Of a stretch of 64,000 bases of DNA, positions 24,240-37,000 are shown one piece after another. The DNA is from Cruorifilaria tuberocauda. Taxonomy: Eukaryota > Nematoda > Chromadorea > Rhabditida > Onchocercidae. Each line of letters starts with the position of its first letter. The stretch's first letter is position 1. The notes beneath the pieces are model-generated. The model saw only the letters and a list, made by a program, of their open reading frames with translations. It did no database searches and was not told the origin of the DNA. Location: NCBI GenBank assembly GCA_013365365.1, contig JABVXU010000160.1:1-64000 (forward strand). Direction: 5' to 3'. Both the position numbers and the translations under genes were made by a program.

Positions 24240-27088
24240 ATGTCTTGTGTAAGTTCAATGCTGTCCACTTCATTCATTTATTTGCGGTTAATACATTTAT
24301 AACAGTTATGGTTATGACGATTAATATTGTTTTTTCAGAAAATTTATGGGTCTCCGAAAAGTTTTCGAATGCAAAAAATTCTGATTGCTGCCAAAATTGG
24401 GAATAAAGACGTCAATTTGCTAGATCAGAGGCCTCCACACAATAAATTTCCTCTTGGAGTGGTTGGTGTATCGGTGTATTTCTTGAATTGAATAATGTTT
24501 CACTGCGTTTTTTGCCAAGTAATGGTATTTTTCAGACTCCAGCAATGGAAGACAACAATATCACATTATTCGGCGCCGATGCAATTATGCTTCATTTGGC
24601 AGGTGAAGCAATGAAAGAAGCAAATGTTAGAATAAGAAATGATTATTTTCCAACCTATTTTCATTTAGTATTGAATTCTTATTATATACTTGTTATTCCT
24701 TTTCTAATTCTTCTTCAATATTTCCTTTTATTGCATTGACATGCTAATTTTGGTTACTTGCAGTGCTCCGAGATGTTACAGTGGATGCAGTGGTCTGAAG
24801 GACAGCTTATACCGAATGTTTTAGGTTACGTATTACCGAGTGTTTCAGCCGCTCATATTGACAGCGAGGTATATATGACCAGTGCTTTTATTTTATATGA
24901 AGTTTGAGTGAGCAAAAAGTGTAGTTGTAGTTACACTCATCATTTGGTCCCTCTGTTTAACAATGATATAGTTCTGTGAAGAGGAAGTCAATGCAATGAT
25001 ACAAATTGGTTGCATAGTTTAAAACATCGTGATACTTATTGTAATTAAAATGCTCTGTAGCTTTTGTTCCTACTCGCATTACTATGAACGTTTATTGTAA
25101 CAGCTATCAGTTCGAATATTTGATGACGGAGGTCCTATAATATTTGGATTTTACTTATTCTTGAGTCTTTTTTTACTATTTAACTTTTCCAGATGTTGGA
25201 AGCAGCAAAAACAGAATTGTTTGCGCAGCTCAAGTGTTTCAATGCATTGCTGCTCACAAAAACTTTCTTAGTCGGAGAAAGGATGTCTCTCGCTGATATT
25301 TCTGTGGCAATGGATTTGCTTCCTGCATATCAGGTGGTTTTATTTGTTTTATGGAAACCAATTACTTAAAGCTATAAATCAATTACTAGATGTTTTTACT
25401 TTGCTTTTTTAGTATGTGTTGGATGAAGCAGCACGTGCATCACTGATTAACGTCAATCGTTGGTTTAGAACTATAATTAATCAAAAACCTGTTAAAGACA
25501 TTCTAGGAGAAGTGCAATTTGCCGCAAAAGTTCCCGGTTTTGATAGTAAGTGTAAAATATTAAAATCTATTAAAAATTAAAGGTTGAAAAATTATCAATT
25601 TGGATTCATTATTTAATTTTATCTTGATGTTGGTTTCCTTGTTATGGATTGATAAAAAATTTTTTGCTGAGGGAAATTAAATATTTATCGCTGAGGGTTG
25701 TGTTGTTCGATTCTGGCACACTTCACTATGCTGTAGACTATTCCAATAAAAAATTATTTTCCAGACGCGATATTCAAAGAATTATCTGCGAAATTGCCCA
25801 AACAATGTACTAGTCATAAAGGTTCAAATTTTTACAACATTTTAACCTTTTCTATTATGTTTATTTTTTTTGAGTGTATTCTTATCTAAAATGAGACAAG
25901 TTCCAGATGGAAAAAACAAGGAACAGCATGGGAAACAAAACAAAGAACAGCAGAAAGAAGGTTAGTTTCATTGCTGTAAATGATACGAGCATTTTTAAAT
26001 ATTTTATTTCCAGTTGTATTGGATTAATGGAAAAAATTCAGATAAGACCAAACGAACAAAAAACGAGAACGATGATGAAGCAGATGCTGCTGATGAAATG
26101 TTAGCTCAAGAGCCAAAATCAGTTGATCCTTTCGCTGCTATGCCTAAAGGGTAGAAATTTTCACGAAAATGCTGATTAGTTTTCTAAATATCCAGCGGAT
26201 TTTCTTTTCATTTCAGTGTTTTTTCATTGCAAGAATGTGTTTGCAGAAGTTTTGTGATGGATTCCTTCAAGAGAGTTTATTCTAACGAAGATACAGCTAC
26301 GAGAGCAGTGCCCTACTTCTGGGAGAACTTTGATTCAGAAAATTATTCAATTTGGTTCGCTGAATACAAATACCCCGAAGATTTGACTCTGACGTTTATG
26401 AGTTGTAATCTTATAAGTGGTAAGTAATCATTTATTGTGGGATAAGAATATGCTGTACTTGAGACATCGTATTTTCATTGTCAAGCGATTTTGGCTTTCG
26501 TTTGATGAATATCGAATTTAGGAATATAGAATTTGGGATATTGCTTATTGCTTACAATGTATATGTGAAATTTTGCAAAGAAAATCATCAATAAAGCTCA
26601 TAAGTTGAGAAATAAGGAAAGTTTATGTCAAGTTCTCCAAGTTGAAGTCAGTTGTTTTCATGTTTTCATAGAAATCAGAATTTATAAGATTTGAAGTTCT
26701 AGGAATGTTTCAAAGATTAGAAAAACTGAAGAAGAATGCTTTTGCATCAGTTTGTTTGTTTGGCACGGATAACAACTCAACAATATCGGGGATCTGGATT
26801 TGGAGAGGGCACGAATTGGTTTTTAAGCTCTCTCCAGACTGGCAGGTTAGTTAAACGAATTTCACAAAATGAGTTAAAATTTTATAGATTGGAATAGAAC
26901 AAATAAAAAGACACGTGGAATCGATTTAAAGTTTCTTATATTGTCATTTTAAGGTCGATTATGAAAGTTATGACTGGAAGAAACTGGATCCAGCTGATGA
27001 AAAGACGAAGAAAGTTGTTAATGAATATCTAATGTGGGAAGGTGATTTCAATGGAAAAACATTTAATCAGGGAAAAATATTCAAATGA
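24240..27088 (+). CDS. eef-1G: Translation elongation factor 1-gamma, complete, 12 exons, 423 aa
   Basis: eEF1-gamma is the structural subunit of the eEF1B nucleotide-exchange complex. Exons: 24240-24248, 24339-24461, 24536-24625, 24764-24868, 25193-25333, 25413-25545, 25765-25821, 25907-25960, 26042-26150, 26247-26419, 26703-26845, 26954-27088; phases agree throughout (1272 nt). A GST-like N-terminal domain ([31 protein letters not shown]) and GST C-domain ([16 protein letters not shown], [20 protein letters not shown]) are followed by a Lys/Glu-rich linker (about 215-265) and the conserved EF1G domain ([63 protein letters not shown] end). The first coding exon is only ATG-TCT-TGT before a GTAAGT donor; its use gives MSCKIYG, matching nematode orthologs. 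Exon 9 uses the second of two nearby acceptors (26041); the first (26013) would give a stop. Confidence 0.97.
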
Positions 27089-28095
27089 TTTTCAAATCTT
27101 CGCAATTTGTTGCATTGTTGTTGGTATCGTTAAAGATGCAAAAGTCCGCTTCGCGGCCTTATTCTATATTTCTGTTGAACTGAACTGGAAAATTAAATTC
27201 TTGTGGCTCAAAGTGCATTGCTTCCATCTGGACAAACCTATGGTAATACTTTGAAGTGAGCACTTATAATACGACAGTAGAGAAGATTAATCTGTCTCAT
27301 TCAGATCATATTGGATGACTGGAGATCTCGCTGATTTTTTTTTACGTTTTGTTAAATTTTTTATGCTGTACACTTAGCCAGGAACCAAACATGTTCTGAT
27401 GGGATTCCTTTTCTATCGATGGGCAAATTTATTCACTTTATAATTTTTTTGTAGATTTTTGCAACATCTTTGGATTTAGAGTAAGAAAGAGAATTCGAAA
27501 TGAGTTGGAATAAGATAGATTGAATTAAGTTCAGAAATGATCGCTATGACATTAAAGTCTAACATAAAGTTTAATAGGTAAAAGTAGAAACTACACAGAA
27601 ACGATAAACAACATAAATATAATTTCACTCAAAAATTCGAAAAAGACAGAAGTTTTTGAACTTTGAGTTCTTGCAATCTAATTGCTGATGCGCTTTTATG
27701 TGGGAGAAATTCAGCAAAGTATAATAAAATAGCAAATTCGAAGAGAATTCTTATTTATGCAAGGAAAATAGATAGGCAAAAGAAAGAAATGCAATTATTA
27801 CAAAAGTCAACAAAAACTTTCGAAACTTCCGCAGTGACACTTTTTTCTGGATCGTGACGCTCTTAATTATAATTGCGATGAAAGAATATAAATTAAGCAT
27901 TTGAAATTGGACAATACCCGACTGCTACTTCCGCCAAATTCTTCCAAAAAAAGTATCTTAAAAAGTCGAAACATGTAAACAAATTCATGCTTCAATAGAG
28001 AAGAAAGGATGATCTTCATGAAAAATGAAGCACGAAATACGAAGTTTAAAAATGTTATTGTCAACACTAATAATGTCGTCTAAAACAGGCGGTTT
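27089..28095. other. Convergent 3' intergenic region, eef-1G and rol-3
   Basis: The 3' UTRs of the two convergent genes must lie here. Short ORFs on either strand do not resemble coding exons. Confidence 0.5.
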
Positions 28096-31000
28096 TTAGA
28101 CTCGGCTAACGCGTGCTGGTCGGATAAATACTGATGGAATGTCACTATCACCAGATGACAGAGTCCTGGGAGAGGAATGTGGACTTGCCGACGATGATGA
28201 TAAAGAACAGTTTGGCGGTTCAGATGCCCGATATTTCGGTCGATTGTTCTGTGATTTCTTGGGATGTGATTTTTTCGGTACCACTAAAATTTAAAAATTT
28301 AATAACCTTAGAATTTTATAGGTACGTTAGTATTTCAGTAAGTGAAAGATCTCACCGTAACAATTACTTGATATGAAAGCGTTATTATCAAATCCATCGT
28401 CGCAATCTTAAAAAGAAATTTCAGTCAATTTATCAGTGATAACCAATCACTAAATTCATAGGTAGTAACAAATTATATAAATTCATTTCGTTAGAAGTTT
28501 AATCTGTCCGGCAGTAATATGAATTAAGGTAAAAAACGACTTGACCCCGGGTGAATGAATCGATACCACTCGCAATACTATTCATAGATCTCGACCTTCG
28601 ACTACTGATTTCCAAATCAGCGAAACTGAGCTGAAGTATAACAAATTTATAATATAAAATGATATTGGCAATATTTATTTCTGACGTACTTCTGAATTAG
28701 ATATTTATGGATACAAATACAAATTTCTATCTTAGAAATATAAATCTGTGGAGATTATTTTAATGCAGAGATTATTATAAAATTACAAATACAAACATAC
28801 AGGTAGTTTCGAACGCTCTCTGCGAAGCGACCGTAAAATTGATGGACGGCCTTGCTTCTTTGTTGTAGGATTGTCTGAAAAACTGCAAAAATCAAAAATT
28901 ATAAAAAAAATCAAAAATTTTCATGTAACTTATATTAATCAGTAGAAGGTAGTTAACTTCTACTGATCTGTATGAAAAACTTTCATAATTTGAAGAAAAA
29001 AGTCCATCAATATTTAAAATTATTGCAAACTTACCACTCTTGTCGAATCTTACACTTTCACTTCGTCCACTTTCTCCACGGCTTATGTTAGAGTTAAATG
29101 AAAGCTCAAAATTTGAGTCAGTTTTCAGTGACGAACAGTTTGGTGGATATGGTGTATCTTCCTATTAATAAAACATCAAATTTTACACGGATGTAAAAGT
29201 TAAAGTGGCGTTCGATGGAAACTTTTAAAAAAAAAGCAATAATTAGGAAATTAACAATGTCTTTTAAAAAACCTGATACAATGGGCAACCGCGCAAAGCC
29301 TCGAGTTCCGGCAAAAGATCAGCAAATCGTGGACGTTCTTCCGGATCATATGTCCAAGCACGCTCGATGATAGCGAAACTGCAACCAGCCAACTACTATA
29401 GACGATAAGTGAATACAATAATCAAAAAAATAATCAAGAAATATTTACAAATAAGCTTACATACATTTCATCCGGACAAAACTGTGGTTTCTCTGGTTTT
29501 CCACCATTCTTTACAAAGGACATCACCTGTAATTAATAAAAATAACGTTATAATTAGCTTTTGAAATTCCTATAAATTAAACAATCTAAGATAAATTTTA
29601 AGCCTTCATCGTTTTTTATAGTTATTAAGTAGAACGAAAAGAATTTAAACTTAATTTGAATAACTAATTTGTCAAAAACCTATGGTAGAAATTCTTTTCC
29701 TTGACAGGTGGTTTTTTTCATGTCAAACTAAATCGAAATTTGATCATTTTCAGCAAAATGTCTTTACCTGCACATTATTTTTGCCTGAGAAAGGTTGCTG
29801 TCCGAGAGTCAAAATTTCCCACAGTAGTATACCAAATGACCAGACATCACTTTTTGATGTGAAAATACCATCGTCAATTGATTCTGGTGATAGCCATCGC
29901 AATGGTAGAAAATCATCTCCATGTACGCGATAGTAATCGTTGGTATAAATATCACGAGCATGACCAAAATCAGCTACAATAAGTACCAAATATTTCTTGA
30001 GGAATAAATCGAAAAAATTATTTATAAAAGAAAATAAAATAATTGAAAATTAATCAAGCTTAGCTATTAATTTTCTTCCTAAATCTCATTTTCTCTTACC
30101 AGAACACTGTTTAATTAGTTACCTATTTTTGTTATTCGTGTGTTAAAATTCCTTGAAGAAATGAGACAATTTCTAGCCGCTAAATCTCGATGTACACGCT
30201 TCTTAATTTCCAGATATGCGGCACCACGTCCTACGTCAACCATCATTCCTATCAACTCGTATAACGAAAGCTGTGACGGGAGACAATCAGATGGGCGGCT
30301 GAAAACGAATCAATAACAAGAAAAACCTCACAGAATTCAACGTTATTTTATACAATGACTAAAAGATTGGAGAGAAAAGTGAGAAAAAACCTGGAACGAA
30401 GAAATCCAAGAAGGTCGCCGCCTTCCATCAGTTCAATAATTAGAAAATATGGTTCTGTTTCGAGTGATACACCCAATAATTTTATGATATTGGGATGGTC
30501 GAAACTGCTTAAAAATGACAAAATTTAAATTAGAGAGTTATGATTGAAATTCTGGACTCAGTTATATTGAAAAAAGGAAGTTGTAGGAACTTACTTCATC
30601 AGGACTGCTTCCTGAAGGAATTTCACTCGATCTGCTTCAGAGAATCCGCTTCTTAAAGTCTAAAATTTTTGATTGCGTTTTTTACAAATTTTAATCATCG
30701 CAGAAAAAATGGATTGAGTTTTTATTTAAGAAAGAACGAAATACATCCCTTAGTTACTGATTTAAATTGAAAAGATTGAAGTAGAAGTGTAAAATCTAAA
30801 CAAACTTTGACAGCAACTCGAATTGCTTTTGCAGGTGATTGGGGTAATCCATCTACAATTCCTTCGTAAACTTCTCCAAAACCTCCTTTTCCAATTATGC
30901 GTAAAAGACTTATGTTGTTTTTTGGTACTCGAGTAATAGCTAAAATAAAAACTCGTTCCATTTAAAAGCACTGAAATCACTGTGATATATTTATTTTAGC

Positions 31001-34000
31001 AGTAAAATCATAACATACTTTTTAAATCATTAATAACTTGTGAAGGTAAAATATTTCTTCTAATTGAATTCGTATAACCATGCATGCTTATGTCTTGCAA
31101 CCGAATCTTATTGCGCCTTTTATCATTTCTTTGATAATACACTAAAATAAAATATGATAGATTCTTTTAAGTTGTCATATTCGTTTTTTATTACTATTAT
31201 CAATTACGATCCTTAATATTATACCTTCTATAACGTCTTTTTTAATAGAAATTCGCTCTCGAATTCTCAAACTATCATGAAATTCTAGTTATAAAAATAA
31301 ACACATACCAAATAATATAGCAATGAGAGCAGTTAGTAAAAGAATAGCAATCAGGAGTGTGATAATTATGATCCATAATGAATGAGTGTGTGGTTCTCCT
31401 AAACGATCTGAAAGTAAAATACGGGGAATTTTTCAATGACAAATTTAGGATGATGATGAAAGTTTTCGAATGACTAGACTAAATTGGGAATGGTTTGTGC
31501 TCCGAAATGAATTTTGAAAATTAAAGGGAAAAATAAATTTCGAAAGCAATACCACTGTGATGCTTCGAATATGCATATGCACCGAAACCTTCTGAATTTG
31601 CTGCTCGAATGCGAAATTCGGCACATTCAGCTAGGAAATTTATTCTCAGTGGTTTCCACCATAAACAGCCACCCTCCAATCCTCGTTCAGCTATTTCCCA
31701 TTCGACATCTTCATTTGGTCTTCAGAAATGAATCAAAAAATAAATTAAAAAAATTGTTGAGAATCCTTCGAATACTACACTATTTTTTTCAATAAAATTT
31801 AATTTGGATGGTGCTATTGAAATTTTGCAAAATCTATACAGATTTTATGGACCTAAATTCGAGTGCATATGAAGTGATCGGTGAACCACCATCGTCCAAT
31901 GGCTTCTCCCAACGTACAATCCATTCATTGTATTCTTGAACAAGACGTATACTTGCCGGTGCTGATGGAGTTCCAGCTAAAAAATTTTCAATTTTTAGAA
32001 AAGGAAAAATCCTTTCCTTTAAATGCAAGTTTAGTTAAATCTTTCAAGCAGAAAACATTACGCTTTGTTCGAAACTGTTGTGGAAGTTGCAAAAATGTTT
32101 CATTATATGAGTAATCATAATTTGCATAACGATAACTGTCTGCGTATTCGGCTGCAAAACGATAATCATAAGTAGTAGCTGAACGCAATGCACGTAAAAC
32201 TACAGCAACAGACTTTGCAAAACCTTCGAACGATGCATTGTATGGTGATTTCCAAACAGCATTCATTCCAGCCTTAAACATTCAAGCAATTATTAAGCAA
32301 TAATTACTTGAAAGGCATTAATTTTATTATTGATCGAAAAAAATAAATAACGAACGAAAAACGGAAAACGAAAATAACCAAAATGTATATATTTCTTTTT
32401 AAAGAACTTTTTCGTCAAAGATAATGTCCTTTTATAAATCTGTACTATTTCAGAAAATTGCAAAACTTTTTATTATTCAATTACTCAATTACTCAATCAA
32501 TTATTCACTTTTTTCTCAGTAAATATTTTATAAAAACAAATGAATGTAATCTACGATGCGATATTGGATGGATATACGCTTTGGATGAGATTCAGGATCT
32601 AATGAGTTCCATCGAAGTACAACAACAGTGCCAGTAATATTGTCAAGACGCAACGTTCCAGCTATATCTTTCGTACGAACTGATACTTCTATGGAATTTC
32701 CTTCTGCATCATCCACAAACTGCATGTTTAGATGACTTTCATGAATTGCGCGTACCTGAATTCGTAGCTTAACTTACTTTTGATCAAATGATATAATAGA
32801 AAACAAAAAACTGTTAATTGATAAATTTATGTTAAATTGGAAGTTATTACAAAATGGAAAAGAAAAATTCATATTTCTTCATATTTAATCGAAAATATAA
32901 ACAGACAAACACTAATAAAGTCATAAATAATGAAAATGAATTATTAAAAATTCAAAAACTAAAGCAGTCCATATGTATGATTGTCTTCAACTTTTCTAGA
33001 ATATTATTTATTTTCTAAAATTAAAATATTATTTAATTTCATATCACTGCTTTCATTTAATGAGCATACCCAAAATTTATAGTCCGTAGAAGGACGCAGA
33101 TTTGAAATCTTTGCAGTACAGGGATCATTTTGGCAGGAAACAACGTCTGTTGGCGTCGACGCATAATCTAATCCTTCAAATTGTTGCGCACCGATGGCTG
33201 AGGGTGAAAGCTGTGTCGCACTAAGCTGACTTATCTTAAATAATTCTCAACAAAGTCATTTCAGTAGATTCCATTCAATTAATTAATGACCCGCTTCAAA
33301 ACAAACGATGAGGAAATTAGGAAATAGCACGATAATCACCATTTGACGCTTAACAGTGCAGAATAATCATCAATGCTGCTATTTAAGTCAAATGAGAAAA
33401 TGAAACAAAAAAAACCAGCACCATGTATTTAATTTCAGAAATTGGTGCATTCGGTTTTGCAGGTAATTTCCAATAAAGCAATACAACATCTGGAGTTAAT
33501 GCAAAAGCGGATGGATCCTGCGGTGATGATGGAAAACCATAACCAGTACGAAGCGTTTGTGTTGCACTAACTTCTGATACTGGTGTATATAGATTAAACC
33601 ATGAGACTGATATATCGTAGCTGAAACAATACCAATAAGAGATATCAAATATCAGACCAGATTAGATCTTTAACTGAAATTGCCGACTTAACGGTGAAAT
33701 ATTAATTTAACTTATATTACAATGATTTCAAATGTCTTACTCAGCTTCTTTATCCAGAATACCATTCTCCACGTGAAGAACATTACTAATACTGTGAATG
33801 TTACGAATTTTATCAGATCCCTTTCGTTGAAAATGGATTTCGTATTGTGTAGGAGGCATTGAAATACCCTAAATTAATTAACTGATTCAAAAAAGCAAAA
33901 AACTGACAAGCATTGATATAATTAAAACATACAGGACAAACATTGGGTAATTGGGGTTCGTTTATCGAGATTAATGCTCCACTTCGTTCTTCATTTTCTA

Positions 34001-37000
34001 CCGTGAATTTAATTTCAGATGCTGGTGGTAAGGTAAAACAAGATCGTTCTAAAACAGAAAAAAAAATTATAGATTGATTCTTTTCATATTATTTAGATCA
34101 CCAATGCAATACAAGTTTTGAAAACATCATTGTTGCAAACGTATTGAGAACGCCAAATTATATGTATAACTTTTTAATAATTATTAATTTCATGAACTGT
34201 TGATTATATCAGAAATGCAAAAATATATAACGAAAAATAACGCTCCTTATCAATTTGACAAGAAATCTTTAATTTTTCGTTGAATTCACTAACATCGAAC
34301 GTCGATATTTATAACAATCTAACTGCATTAATTAGCAAATAATTTGGAACAAAAATTGGAAGTTTTGAAAACATATAGATGTACAAGTAAATAGTACATA
34401 TACATACCAGGAAATGGTTGAGCAGATTGTGTGGCAACAAGAATTTGTTTGAGAGGTGAACCATTAATGGCGATTGGTGTTGCTGATGAAGAACCCAATT
34501 CATAGACAACAAGAGCGGAAGAGGTGACAAAAATGTACAATTTATCAGCGATTGCAAAGGATAGTATTGATTTGGGTCCTTTTTCTGAAAGGTTCAATCA
34601 TTTTTTTTAAATTGAACTTTTACATTCTATGATAATCTTCGCTTACCCTATCAAAAGCTTTTTGAAAAAAAGAAGGAAAAGAGATGGAGAAGAAGAACTT
34701 ATGTGGACATACCTCCAAATTTTTCCCATGCAAATTTTATTTCGTCACATTTTAAAGATGTTAAATCGACGCGTACCATTCCATTCCATGTAAGCACATA
34801 AATCGCCGGTAATGAAGCCAAATTCCAAGCGAAATCAGCCACCATCCACGATATCGTCTCTGATTTCAGACATTCTAACCTAAATAATACTTCGAATTCC
34901 AATTTCTTAGATTTCACTGCATAATAAAAATTACAACCTACTGGAAAACAAAAAAGAGGAAAAAAGTAAGTAAAACCTAAGAGCCATATTTTCTTCTACG
35001 GCCATATTGAGATCCAATGCAAAAAGTGAGCCATTTTTCGTAAGCAAAAAACCAGTGCTAAAATTGATCAAAGGAAATATTTTCCTAAAATTAAACAAAC
35101 TTAATGATTAATGAAAATGGTTTCAACAAAAACCATTGTACTGGAAAAATTGAGTGATAAAATAAACTTTGAAAATGGATCGAAAAGTAGTTGTTTCGCA
35201 TCACCGGCGCCTGATGAAAGATTCATTATAGGACGCGGTATAATTACCGAAAAACTCTGAAATTCTATTCTCGATAATATTCTATGCATTATGCTAGCAA
35301 TTGAAAAAGCATGACAATTCGATAACATGTTGTGATAACAAATATCACCAAATCAATCTCATACGATCGTTAATTAACGAATTGTAGAAACTGCTGGCAA
35401 TGGTATAAAATGGTACTTGAATGGCGTCGAGAGGTAGCTGCATTACACGTGCTGTTGAAACGAACAACAATCTATTAGCTACCCAATCAGATGTCATTGC
35501 ATCTACTTTACCAATTTCACCGCTTATTGAAACCTGAAAATTTCCGTAAATTTTATTCTTTTTAATTTTCAGTGCTATTAAAATCAAAATAATTCTATAC
35601 CTTATGCAGAATATTTTCTACATTATTAGGATTAAGGCGAAGTAGAGATGGTTGCACTGAATCGGAATCTTTCCTTATCGAATACAAATCATTACCAATA
35701 TATGCTATTGACTGCTCTGTAATCTAAAAATAAAATTTAATATTTTGAATATAAAGAAGATGAAAAATATTTTAAATGTTAATTTGTTAATTAATTCAAA
35801 AATTTATACTAATGGTACTAATGGAGTCTGTCGTTTCGTATGAGCTGATATTGATGATGAACCTGACCAGTTTGATATTGATAATACATTGTTGCTTGAA
35901 TCGATTACAAATAAGCGAACAAGTGGTCGTAATTCTAAATATATTCACCTGTTAAAGATAATTTAAAGTAAAAATAATGAAATATGTAAAATAATGAAAT
36001 AAACACAAATGAAATAATTTACATCTCCGTTCAAAAACTTCTGTAAATTGCGTTAGAAATGTAACTAACCGCTACTATCAATTGTAACAGTTTCTGAAAA
36101 TGTTTCAAGTTTTGGTTCATTATGAGCTCCCACAGCACAGCTAACACTTCCAGATTTAACACTAAAAGAGTAGAAACGTGTTGTGGCAGGTACTTCTGCG
36201 ATCGGTTCACTCAAACCATCCACCGTACAATTGATTAAATAACCCAATGCTTCACCATTCCATTCCACTGGTTCATCCCAGAATAAATCCATAAGAGCTC
36301 GTGCACCATCAACTGTTTTCTACAATTTATCGATAATTTACAGTCTATATATATATATAAGAATTGGAAAATAATGAAGGATATGAAATTCATGGATTTA
36401 TAGGGAGAGAAAAAAGGGACAAAACAAAAAGTGACCTGCTGTGTAACATAAATGGTAGGATTTGTTGGTGGAGTTGGTGGTTTAGTTGGTGCTATCAGAC
36501 CAGTTTGATTAGTTGATATCAAATCCCAAGCAGTTAGCGCTTCCACTTCGGCATCATATTTTTGTTTTGATGGCCACTGACGAAGAAGTGTCTCGCTTAT
36601 CTTATAGCTATGTGATAATGAATAATTCACAAAACGTTCTCCGCCCCAATGTTCTTTGTATAGTGTAATCTAAATTTCTCCGATCTTTTATAAGAATAAG
36701 TTGAATATGATACAAAGAGAAAATAGAAGGGTTATTTGTACGACTTAAATATTTAATCTCTTGTTGACACTAAGGGTCATACAACATTTTATATGATTTT
36801 ATAATACAAATGTTGGTGGTGATATAAGGTCGTTTATGCTGTAATGAGCATAAAATAATCAAGCAGTTACTCTCAAATGATATTATTTCTTCTATATAAT
36901 TTTTAAATATTGCCAAAAAAGATTCTTTTTTTTTAAAGAATTCAGAAAATTTTGCGAAACAATTAGTCGTTTATAGTTTAAAAATTAGGAAAATTAAAGA

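Noticed and set aside
26014..26041. Upstream acceptor (TTTCCAG) for eEF1-gamma exon 9
   Set aside because: It looks stronger, but it adds 28 nt and leads straight to a stop codon. The acceptor at 26041 keeps frame into the Lys/Glu-rich linker.
34918..34976. Acceptors TTTTCCAG and TTATGCAG as starts of the rol-3 exon at 34879
   Set aside because: Both give in-frame stops after the preceding phase-2 donor. The internal acceptor TTATTTAG at 34880 restores frame and gives a good propeller sequence.
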